This document shows positions 36,485 through 44,506 of a DNA stretch of 64,000 nt, piece after piece. The stretch lies in contig CBDBMQ010000009.1 in assembly GCA_965207565.1 (NCBI GenBank), positions 124,001 to 188,000 on the forward strand, written 5' to 3'. The notes under the pieces were generated by a model, which was not told the DNA's origin, searched no databases, and worked only from the letters and a program-made list of their open reading frames with translations. Positions within the stretch are counted from its first letter, which is position 1. The number at the start of each line of letters is the position of its first letter. This DNA comes from Bin80 sp965207565. GTDB taxonomy: Bacteria; Bacteroidota; Rhodothermia; Rhodothermales; Bin80. Both the position numbers and the translations under genes were made by a program.

Positions 36485-37463
36485 AAATACCGCTTTCGCC
36501 TCCCTTGACCATGGCATCTGCTCCTTTATTGAGAAACGTACTGACGGCCCTTGCTCCCTGTGGTACCAGCCGTAACCATTCACCAACCCGTAAGGTGAAA
36601 TTCGTCAGGCCCCGTCCGATCGGTGTGCGGGGAATGCTTGCCAGCGTGAAATCGCGACCTTGCAGGGCACGAAACCACGGCGTGTCAGGATCCGCTTCTG
36701 GTGCCATGTCGCGAGCTTCAAGGATTTCGAAACCGGCATCGCGCAACGCGCTGCAGATCTCGTGTGTTGAGCTGATATCAGGGAGACCGTTTCCTACCAT
36801 GATATCTTGTTTGATCTGCAGGTGCTCTCTGTTTTCGGGATCAAAATTTTCGGTGAGACACCATTCATAGCCTGCAAAACAGGCTCCCGAACGAAGCACA
36901 CGGAAGATCTCTCGAAATGCTGCGGTTTTGTCCGGGGCATGCGGCATGGATTCAATTGCAAATGCAGCATCATAGTGGTCATTCTCTTCGGGAATCTGCA
37001 TGTAACTTGCGTGGATGAAGCGACAGAGTTCGCTGACATCCTGGGTATGCACTTTGGCGCGTTCAATCTGGTAAGCATTGATGTTGACCCCGACGAAGCT
37101 GGCACCAGACCAGCGGGCAAAGTTGCCCATCGGCCCTCCGACGCCACAGCCCGCATCCAATACCTGCATTCCCGGTTTCAGGGATAGTTGATCGGCGAGG
37201 AAGCGCTGGTGCCTGAGCAGCGACTTTTTGAAAGATTCGCCTCGGCGGCGGGGTGCGAAGTGGAAAGATTGCCCCCAACCGAATTCGTAGAAATCTGTCA
37301 CGAGGTCATAGTAGTCATTGACGAGCGACTGATAATTCTCCTTTCTGTCTTCAAGTTGGCCGTCATAGAGATCTCTGTAGCGAGTGACTACGGGCTTCAC
37401 CTCCTCTGGAGTAAGGCGAATCGGAGAATGGGCGTAGGGGTTTTTTTTGGATGTCTGGGCCAT
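36438..37463 (-). CDS. sterol C-24 methyltransferase (ERG6/SMT-like)
   Basis: A SAM-dependent methyltransferase of about 341 residues. I use the ATG at 37463 (MAQTSKKNPYAHSP); the frame is open to 37523. The sterol-acceptor block FYEFGWGQSFHF (58-69) parallels the YEYGWGxSFHF of yeast Erg6, and the SAM site is VLDAGCGVGGP (101-111). Next come VNINAYQIERA, AIESMPHAPDK and YEWCLTENFDP, all in the SMT order. The C-terminal 100 residues match the sterol MT-C domain. It should add a methyl at C-24 of a delta24 sterol. It converges on the cyclase gene with a 47-bp overlap of coding ends (36438-36484), so it belongs to the cluster but has its own promoter. Confidence 0.92.
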   Translation of the reverse strand: MAQTSKKNPYAHSPIRLTPEEVKPVVTRYRDLYDGQLEDRKENYQSLVNDYYDLVTDFYEFGWGQSFHFAPRRRGESFKKSLLRHQRFLADQLSLKPGMQVLDAGCGVGGPMGNFARWSGASFVGVNINAYQIERAKVHTQDVSELCRFIHASYMQIPEENDHYDAAFAIESMPHAPDKTAAFREIFRVLRSGACFAGYEWCLTENFDPENREHLQIKQDIMVGNGLPDISSTHEICSALRDAGFEILEARDMAPEADPDTPWFRALQGRDFTLASIPRTPIGRGLTNFTLRVGEWLRLVPQGARAVSTFLNKGADAMVKGGESGIFTPMLFFLARKPDRP

Positions 37464-37902
37464 AAAACCTAAGGGGTCAATGAATAGTAAATAGAAGCAG
37501 GCTTTTTGATCACACCTGAACAAAAGGAATCAACAATGCAGGGCAAATATAGTGAACTTGGATTTCAACTGTAATATGGATGCAGGGTTGTTTCCAATAG
37601 CATGTTCGGTTTTGGGAACTTGTGCTTTCCCGACGATTGCCAGCCCCCGATAGCGTGGGTTTATGATCACGGTGGGATTCCATTTCCTGGATCAAGGATA
37701 GATATTGTTCTTGATCCGGTTCGGGGACCGCACAACAAAACATAGTTGCTGACGGGGTTGGTTCTGCCGCGATTAGTCCGGTTTGCTTAGTTTTGTCGGA
37801 GAAATTCGGATCGGAGTACGATGGGCACTGTACCAACTTGATTCAGTCAGCTTTAGGATCATCGATCATACAGGGAATGGATCCGGTATTGTTTGTTTGA
37901 AC
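37464..37902. promoter_or_regulatory. divergent leader with candidate -7 box for the methyltransferase
   Basis: About 440 bp between divergent genes. On the minus strand 37544-37551 reads TATATTTG, a TAnnTTTG -7 match 81 bp ahead of the sterol methyltransferase start and identical to the candidate -7 box of the main sterol operon (28186-28193). No clear -33 box is seen. The remainder contains no recognisable gene. Confidence 0.35.
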
Positions 37903-39606
37903 ATGCGAACGGCTGTATTCAAGGTTTTGGCGATACTATTACCGCTGGTACTTCTGGTAGTAGCGGAGGGAGTCGTTCGTCTTTTCGGGACGGATCCTTT
38001 TTTCATTCCTGTTCCGGGAGAACCAGAATATCAGACTGTAAACCCTGCCTATGCGAGTCGTTATTTTCGAGGGTTCGTCCCCCAGGTTGCCTATAATCCT
38101 TTTTTGAAACAGAAGCCCGACACCATTCTTCGGGTTGTAACTTTGGGTGGATCGTCCACTGCCGGCTACCCATACCCGTTTTATTCTGGATTCCCGGAGA
38201 GAGTTGCAGCAAGGCTGCGTTCAATTGAGCCAACCCGTCGGGTGGAAATGATCAACCTCGGCATGACTGCACTTAGCAGTCATGTCCTCCGAGACATTAC
38301 TCCTCATGTTCTCCAGATAAAGCCGGATATCGTTCTGATCTATGCGGGGCACAATGAATACTATGGGGCCTATGGAGCCGGTGGTCCGAATCGGAGACGG
38401 ATACTTACGCGTACGCTGTTCTGGTTCAAGAAAAGTGTACTATTCCGAAGGTTTGAGCGGATTATTGCACCCCCTAATCGGTCGAGACGGACGATGATGG
38501 CGCAGTCTACAACAGATGTCTCCATTACCCGGGATGGCCTAGTATACGAAGCCGGGATAGAGAATTTCGAAGAAAATTTGGCGGCAATTCTTCGATCATT
38601 GGATCGAGCAGGGATTCAGACTTATATCGGCACACTGGTCTCAAACCTTCGTGGCCAGCCACCTCTGGGAACCGACTCAACTGCCAGTGAGGCGTGGGAG
38701 CGTGGCTTGAAGGGCTGGGCGCTCGGAGATACGGCCGCAGCGATGGAAGCTTTCGTGGAGGCGAAGGAATATGATCCGATCCGGTTCCGAGCTCCAGAGG
38801 CAATGAATCAGGTGATCCATCGTCTGGCACTGGATCACGATGCGATTCCAGTGGATACGGAGTCATTCTTTGCGCGTCAGGTCACCGACTCTCTGTTCAC
38901 CGATCATCTTCACCCGACCGCACTCGGGTATGATCTGATCGCGAAGGCCTTTATCCGTGCCATGGAGGAAAATGTGGACGACCAGAGCGTAGATATGGGT
39001 GCTCCAGACCCATCTCCATTGGATGCTGCGTATGCCAGATTACTGATTGCTAGGCTTCGTTTGGGCTTCCCGTTCACAGAAGGGTTCACAGAAGAAGAGG
39101 AGATGCGCCGGTTTGATCAGATCTTAGAGATCCATCGGGAATCGGGAAGCCCTGCAGATTCATTGGCAGCACTGGCCGTTACCATCCAACTCCCTATCTA
39201 TGAAGCACTTCTGGAAGCAAAGACGCATAATCTCGCAATTCTGGATACGGCTCAGGCACTAGCCCATATGCGCTCATTACTGTACTGGCAGCCCTTCAAT
39301 GAACGCTTGCACGCACAGGCTGCAGAACTTGCTTCGAGACAATCAAGCAACTTGGCTGGAGAAGTGATGCAGCTGGTGGTTGCGAGACAACCATCTGAGA
39401 TTAACCTGAATATACTGGCAGCGTTACGGCTGCGACAGAGAGCATTCAGGGTTTCGGGAATCTTGTTGCATCGGATTGAATTTTCTTACCCCGAATCACC
39501 GGTGATGCTTTACAACATGGCTCGCTACTTGGTCCAGACGGGGGATACTTTAAATGCGGAGGTTTATTTCCGAAGGTATCAGAGAGCGGCACAGTCAGGT
39601 CGTTGA
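37903..39606 (+). CDS. SGNH/GDSL-type hydrolase with helical repeat C-terminus
   Basis: About 567 residues from the ATG at 37903; the frame is open earlier, but this start opens a hydrophobic N-terminal segment (LAILLPLVLLVVAEGVVRLF), probably a signal anchor. SGNH blocks are GGSSTAGYPYP (nucleophile Ser), GMTALSS, YAGHNEYYG (Asn) and the Asp/His pair in TDHLHPTALGYDL. The C-terminal 200 residues are helical and TPR-like. It is probably an exported esterase or acyl-hydrolase of surface glycans or lipids; the substrate is unknown. It lies just beyond the sterol cluster but nothing ties it to sterols. Confidence 0.75.
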   Translation: MRTAVFKVLAILLPLVLLVVAEGVVRLFGTDPFFIPVPGEPEYQTVNPAYASRYFRGFVPQVAYNPFLKQKPDTILRVVTLGGSSTAGYPYPFYSGFPERVAARLRSIEPTRRVEMINLGMTALSSHVLRDITPHVLQIKPDIVLIYAGHNEYYGAYGAGGPNRRRILTRTLFWFKKSVLFRRFERIIAPPNRSRRTMMAQSTTDVSITRDGLVYEAGIENFEENLAAILRSLDRAGIQTYIGTLVSNLRGQPPLGTDSTASEAWERGLKGWALGDTAAAMEAFVEAKEYDPIRFRAPEAMNQVIHRLALDHDAIPVDTESFFARQVTDSLFTDHLHPTALGYDLIAKAFIRAMEENVDDQSVDMGAPDPSPLDAAYARLLIARLRLGFPFTEGFTEEEEMRRFDQILEIHRESGSPADSLAALAVTIQLPIYEALLEAKTHNLAILDTAQALAHMRSLLYWQPFNERLHAQAAELASRQSSNLAGEVMQLVVARQPSEINLNILAALRLRQRAFRVSGILLHRIEFSYPESPVMLYNMARYLVQTGDTLNAEVYFRRYQRAAQSGR

Positions 39607-39663
39607 TCGATCTGAGGTTGATCATGTGACCGGTTTGCTTCCACTCCAGGTCATTGACCGTTT

Positions 39664-40413
39664 CTATGATCTTAAGAGTTGGTCAATGACTTTTTGTCCA
39701 CGCACAGGATAGGTGTCCGGCACATGATATCGCATAAAATTGGTGACGAGTGTATGGAGTTCTCTGCGCTGGTCAGCGGTGAGTTTCAGGTGTAAAATTA
39801 TGTTAAAGTCAGCCCGATGCAGAATCGCAAAGGCTCTCAGCACGCCTCGTGAAGCAAATAATGTGGATAAATCCTCTTTTGCCTTACTTGTGATCGTACC
39901 ATCCTCCAGCAAAAGGTATCCTCCTGAATCGTCAATTTCCTCGACCGACTCCCGGCTGAAAGCAGGTGCAAAACCTAATAATGCCATCAATTGAAGCTGG
40001 AAATACAGTTTCAATAAAACGGCATCTACATCCGGGTTATTCAAGGCGTTCAGGACTCGGACGAGAAGGTCGAAAATTTCGGGAGAATTTTGGCCCTCTT
40101 CGGTGAGCGACAGCACGAACTCACAGATGCGCTGTCCGACTGCCAATTTCTTTAAATCACTGGCAATTTCCTTGTAGATCCTCACATGTGCGCAGTCTGA
40201 CAGGATTTGGATGGATCGTGTGGGGCGGGTATAGATGACGGCTTGGACATGCGAAAGTAGCTGAAGGGTTGCCCCAAAGCGGCTCTTGATTGACTGGGCT
40301 CCATGTGCAATGAGCGTCAGTTTCCCAAGCTCCCTTGTATATAGTGTGGCAAGTCGGGTAGTTTCCTTATAGGGGACAGATCGCAGTACAATGCCCTCAG
40401 TACGCACCAGCAT
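39664..40413 (-). CDS. recO: DNA repair protein RecO
   Basis: A 249-residue RecF-pathway mediator that loads RecA on SSB-coated DNA. It starts with the OB-fold block typical of RecO (GIVLRSVPYKETTRLATLYTRELGKLTLIAHGA) and continues with the helical domain (LLLKLYFQLQLMALLGFAP). The zinc-finger cysteines found in some RecO proteins are absent, as in many Bacteroidota. A candidate -7 box (TATATTTG on the minus strand, 40507-40514) lies 94 bp upstream. A 10-bp inverted repeat (39650-39659 with 39681-39690) overlaps its 3' end and may serve as terminator for this gene and the converging SGNH gene. Confidence 0.9.
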   Translation of the reverse strand: MLVRTEGIVLRSVPYKETTRLATLYTRELGKLTLIAHGAQSIKSRFGATLQLLSHVQAVIYTRPTRSIQILSDCAHVRIYKEIASDLKKLAVGQRICEFVLSLTEEGQNSPEIFDLLVRVLNALNNPDVDAVLLKLYFQLQLMALLGFAPAFSRESVEEIDDSGGYLLLEDGTITSKAKEDLSTLFASRGVLRAFAILHRADFNIILHLKLTADQRRELHTLVTNFMRYHVPDTYPVRGQKVIDQLLRS

Positions 40414-40905
40414 GGCTATCTAGAAAGACCGGTTTCTCTCGAATGCGCACACATACCTAAAGGTTCTACCGCGATTCGTATGGAGTGATTGATTTGGAGT
40501 TCAACCAAATATACTAATGGGAAAAGATTCCTTTGCAGTGATGGATGCAGCTTAGGATTAGAGCACGGCTGGAAGGTTAATACGATGCTGGTGAATGAGT
40601 AGAAGCAGCGGGCTGATGCCTACATTCCGTATTCTGGGGATACGATGGTTTATTCCGAGAAGGCGGGATGGCGGTGCTATATGATCATCGGAGAGAGCAG
40701 GCCTGGTGACACTTGGATTGGTTTGGATTCTACCGTGATTTTGCCTCTATCCACAACATTCGCGGTAGAACCATATTTTTTACCAGGTCACAACGATTGC
40801 AGTAGTACCTTTTAGATGGGAATGTCAAGTAGCCCAGGGGTGAAATTCCCCCGGGCTACTTGACAGCCCCTTTTAGATCATACCACGCTCTAGATAGGCT
40901 GGATA
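40414..40905. other. intergenic region with a strong palindrome
   Basis: 492 bp between divergent recO and the hydantoinase pair. Besides the candidate recO promoter at 40507-40514 and the 43-bp hairpin at 40823-40865, listed separately, I see no gene. Confidence 0.6.
40823..40865. repeat. long palindrome flanked by 10-bp direct repeats
   Basis: Two 18-nt arms (40823-40840 and 40848-40865) match at 17 of 18 positions around a 7-nt loop, forming a very stable stem with a GGGG/CCCC core. A 10-bp direct repeat (CCTTTTAGAT) occurs on each side at 40808-40817 and 40869-40878. It sits 40 bp upstream of the hydantoinase start and between divergent genes, where a terminator is not expected. It may be a small mobile repeat, an operator or a leader structure. 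Confidence 0.7.
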
Positions 40906-42942
40906 ATGCATGCAAATGGTCAGCGTATTGGAATTGACGTAGGCGGGACCTTTACAGATTTTGTGGTGCTGAATGCTCATGGGCTTACCGTCTATAAGGT
41001 ATCGACGACTCCCGACGATCAAAGTCAAGCAATTCTGCGAGGTTTGGAGGTACTTCAAGTAGACTCCAAGGCACCGGTTATGCATGGTACAACCATCGCA
41101 ACGAATGCGCTTCTGGAGCAGCGTGGAGCTCGAACGGTGCTCATTACGACACAGGGGTTTGCAGATGTGCTGGCAATCGGTCGGCAGAATCGCCCTCAAC
41201 TATATGAGTTTTCGCAGCCGGAAACGTCCCCATTAATTCCTAGATCACTACGCTTTGAAGTGGATGAGCGGATTGACCGTAACGGTGAGATCCAGAAGGC
41301 GCTGGATGTTTCTGCATTTCACGAGCTATTGCAGGTTCTTAAGCAGAAACGCGTGGAAAGCGTGGCGGTGGTCCTGCTTTTTTCCTTCCTGAATAATGCG
41401 CATGAACGATTAATTGCGGAGTTGTTGGAAAAAGAACTCCCGGGGGTACCGTTCTCGCTCAGCGTTGACCTCCTGCCTGAATATCGGGAGTACGAGCGAA
41501 CGTCAACCACGGTAGTGAATGCATATGTCCGCCCTTTGGTGATGCGTTACTTAACACATCTTGGGCGTGTGCTTGAAGGCAGATCTCTGAAAGTGATGCA
41601 GTCCAGCGGTGGAACATTGGATGCTGAGCAGGCAACATTGCAACCGGCCCGGCTAGTCTTGAGTGGACCTGCAGGAGGCGTGGTCGGAGCGTTTACTTTG
41701 GCGAAGCATGCATTGGGGACTGCCAAACCACAAATCATGACGCTGGATATGGGGGGGACTAGTACGGACGTAGCATTATGTCCTGGCAGGATTCCTCAAA
41801 CAACCGAAAGTGTTGTCTGTGAGGTTCCACTCCGGTTACCTACCACACAAATTCATACCGTAGGGGCGGGTGGAGGAAGCTTGGCCCGTGTAGATGCAGG
41901 CGGTATACTGCGTGTAGGTCCACAAAGTGCGGGAGCCGTGCCAGGTCCGGTTTGTTATGGACAAGGTGGACAGACCCCCACGGTCACAGATGCCAACCTT
42001 ATACTTGGACGGTTGATTCCATCCCAGTTTCTTGGTGGAAAATCCTCACGCGCACTGGACATTGAGTTGGCACGTAAGGCGATTGCAAGACTGGGAGAGT
42101 CTCTTGAACTTTCTGTGGAAGAAACCGCATTGGGGATTTTGCGGGTTGCAAATGCGACCATGGAGCGGGCATTGCGACGTGTATCGGTGGAATGTGGGTA
42201 TGATCCGCGATCACACGTGCTGGTCCCGTACGGAGGGGCTGGGCCGCTGCATGCATGCGCGATTGCGCGCTCATTGGGAGTCCAGAAGATCCTGGTTCCG
42301 CGCCATCCAGGTGTTCTCAGTGCGTTCGGGCTCCTGATGGCAGATATCACCAGTGATGCGTCGCAGGCACTTCTGATGCCGTTAGAAGAACTTGCTGCAG
42401 ATTCTAAACGATTGAAGGCTGTCATCAATCAATTGGAATCTGTCGTCCTATCCCGATTGGATTCGGAGGCAGCAAAACTGGATTGCAGTCTTGATTTGCG
42501 TTATGCCGGTCAGAGTTACGAACTCACCGTCCCCCTGAGTTTACCCGCTACTTCAAAGAACATTGATGCAGCAGGGGAGGCGTTTCATGCTGCACATCAC
42601 ACGCGGTATGGGTATTCTACGCCGGAACTGCCCGTTGAATCAGTCGCGGTACGATTGCAGGCCAGCATAGCCCAATCGCAAAAAATCCCGCCTCCCAACA
42701 AAGACGCAATGAACCGCCCCTTCAGTCTAGAAGATGCCCCCCGTACTCCCGTCTATTTTACAGCGGATGGGCCAATGGCGATCCCTCTTGTAAGCCGGAA
42801 TCTCCTGCATGAGGGATGCGGGTTTGAAGGGCCTGCTTTGGTCGTTCAATATGATTCCACGTTAGTGATTTCTTCTGATTGGAGTGTGATGGTCGACCAA
42901 TCGCAAAATCTCCATCTTAACTGGATCCGTCAAGATGATTGA
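40906..42942 (+). CDS. hyuA: hydantoinase/5-oxoprolinase A subunit
   Basis: A 678-residue ATP-dependent amidohydrolase subunit with an actin/hexokinase-like fold. The N-terminal Hydant_A_N block is RIGIDVGGTFTDFVV; MHGTTIATNALLEQRGARTVLITTQGF and the Hydantoinase_A core (LDMGGTSTDVALCPG, VGAGGGSLARVDAGG, VPYGGAGPLHACAIA) follow in order. With HyuB it hydrolyses N-methylhydantoin, hydantoins or 5-oxoproline; the last is common in bacteria lacking PxpABC, but sequence alone does not decide. The stop overlaps the start of the B subunit by 8 bp, indicating one transcript. Confidence 0.92.
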   Translation: MHANGQRIGIDVGGTFTDFVVLNAHGLTVYKVSTTPDDQSQAILRGLEVLQVDSKAPVMHGTTIATNALLEQRGARTVLITTQGFADVLAIGRQNRPQLYEFSQPETSPLIPRSLRFEVDERIDRNGEIQKALDVSAFHELLQVLKQKRVESVAVVLLFSFLNNAHERLIAELLEKELPGVPFSLSVDLLPEYREYERTSTTVVNAYVRPLVMRYLTHLGRVLEGRSLKVMQSSGGTLDAEQATLQPARLVLSGPAGGVVGAFTLAKHALGTAKPQIMTLDMGGTSTDVALCPGRIPQTTESVVCEVPLRLPTTQIHTVGAGGGSLARVDAGGILRVGPQSAGAVPGPVCYGQGGQTPTVTDANLILGRLIPSQFLGGKSSRALDIELARKAIARLGESLELSVEETALGILRVANATMERALRRVSVECGYDPRSHVLVPYGGAGPLHACAIARSLGVQKILVPRHPGVLSAFGLLMADITSDASQALLMPLEELAADSKRLKAVINQLESVVLSRLDSEAAKLDCSLDLRYAGQSYELTVPLSLPATSKNIDAAGEAFHAAHHTRYGYSTPELPVESVAVRLQASIAQSQKIPPPNKDAMNRPFSLEDAPRTPVYFTADGPMAIPLVSRNLLHEGCGFEGPALVVQYDSTLVISSDWSVMVDQSQNLHLNWIRQDD

Positions 42943-44506
42943 CCCGATTCTAACAGAAATCTATCGCCACCGACTCGTCGGCATTGCCGATGAGATGGGG
43001 GTCACGCTGCAGCGCACCGGATACTCGCCCAACATCAAAGAGCGCCTGGATTATTCCTGCGCAGTCTTTAATGCAAAGGGGAATATGGTCGCCCAGGCAG
43101 CCCATATACCGGTTCATCTTGGGGCCATGCCCGCGAGTTGTGAAGCAGCGCTCAGGACCTTTGCTCAATGGAGTCCAGAAGATATCGTAATTCTGAATGA
43201 TCCGTTTGATGGGGGCAACCATCTGCCGGATATCACGATGATTTCGCCTGTTTTTGCGGATAACGAACCCGTTTTCTTCGTTGCTAGCAGGGCCCATCAT
43301 GCGGATGTTGGGGGGATGAGTCCAGGATCGCTTCCCTTGTCCACAGAGCTTTTTCAGGAAGGGATTATCATTCCGCCAATCAAGATCTATGAGGCGGGGA
43401 AATTAAATGAGAGTGTGCTTCGCATGGTGCTCGCCAATGTGCGCACCCCTACAGAGAGGCGTGGAGATTTAGCTGCTCAGCAAGCTGCACATGCAGTCGG
43501 AGAGCAGCGTCTTCAGTCACTCCTGGAAAAGTATGGACAAACGGAAGTCTGTACGTATAGCTCTTATCTGCAGCACTATAGCGAGAATTTGGTGCGGGCT
43601 GCAATTCAAACCTGGCCCGATGGAACCTATAAATTTGAGGATAAGCTGGAATTGCCAGATGGCCAGGATGTATCCATCAGCGTCTCGGTTCAAATTCTTG
43701 GTAGCGAGGTGACGTTTGATTTTGCGGGCACGGATCCAACATTGGACGCACCATTAAATACCGTATTGGCTGTCACTGCATCTGCATGCTACTACGTCGT
43801 ATTGTGCCTTCTCAAGGAAGATGTGCCAGTAAATGCGGGTTGTTTTTTGCCGATTCATGTGACGGCTCCCAAGGATACGCTGGTCCATGCATCCAGGCCA
43901 GCGCCAGTCGCGGGGGGCAATGTGGAGACATCTCAGCGAATTACGGATGTCGTTCTTGGGGCCTTGGCGCAGGCGTTACCAGGCGAGATCCCTGCTGCAA
44001 GTCAAGGCACGATGAATAATGTGACGATCGGAGGGAAGCATCCAGATGGGACCACGTACGCTTACTATGAGACACTTGGTGGGGGGATGGGGGCAGCACC
44101 AGATTCGGATGGCTTGAGTGGTGTACACGTGCACATGAGCAACACCCTGAACACTCCTATTGAGGCATTGGAGATGCAATTCCCCTTTCGAATTAACGAG
44201 TATGCGCTCATCAAGGGCAGTGGAGGAGAGGGACAGTTTCACGGTGGAGACGGGATCGTGCGAGAGTACGAGCTTTTGAAGGAGGCAACGGTGACCATGC
44301 TCAGCGAGCGCCGCCGCCATGCTCCCTGGGGACTCCGCGGCGGTGCTCCGGGCCGGAAGGGGCAAAATATTCTCATTTCCGCGGACGGGCGCACAACCAA
44401 CCTACCCGGTCAATTTACTCGCAGGTTAGAGGCTGGGGCCCGTCTTCGGATTGAAACGCCCGGCGGCGGTGGTCATTCCTCGGCCAGGAACTCGCGCAGT
44501 ACGTAG
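42935..44506 (+). CDS. hyuB: hydantoinase/5-oxoprolinase B subunit
   Basis: A 523-residue partner of HyuA. Family signatures are MGVTLQRTGYSPNIKERLDYS at the start, then HLGAMPAS, LNDPFDGGNHLPDITMISPVF, HHADVGGMSPGSLP, and the glycine-rich end (YETLGGGMGA, KGSGGEGQFHGGDGIVREYE, GGAPGRKGQN, ETPGGGG). Together they form the ATP-dependent ring-opening enzyme. The 3' end overlaps the end of the converging aconitase gene by 34 bp (44473-44506). Confidence 0.92.
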   Translation: MIDPILTEIYRHRLVGIADEMGVTLQRTGYSPNIKERLDYSCAVFNAKGNMVAQAAHIPVHLGAMPASCEAALRTFAQWSPEDIVILNDPFDGGNHLPDITMISPVFADNEPVFFVASRAHHADVGGMSPGSLPLSTELFQEGIIIPPIKIYEAGKLNESVLRMVLANVRTPTERRGDLAAQQAAHAVGEQRLQSLLEKYGQTEVCTYSSYLQHYSENLVRAAIQTWPDGTYKFEDKLELPDGQDVSISVSVQILGSEVTFDFAGTDPTLDAPLNTVLAVTASACYYVVLCLLKEDVPVNAGCFLPIHVTAPKDTLVHASRPAPVAGGNVETSQRITDVVLGALAQALPGEIPAASQGTMNNVTIGGKHPDGTTYAYYETLGGGMGAAPDSDGLSGVHVHMSNTLNTPIEALEMQFPFRINEYALIKGSGGEGQFHGGDGIVREYELLKEATVTMLSERRRHAPWGLRGGAPGRKGQNILISADGRTTNLPGQFTRRLEAGARLRIETPGGGGHSSARNSRST

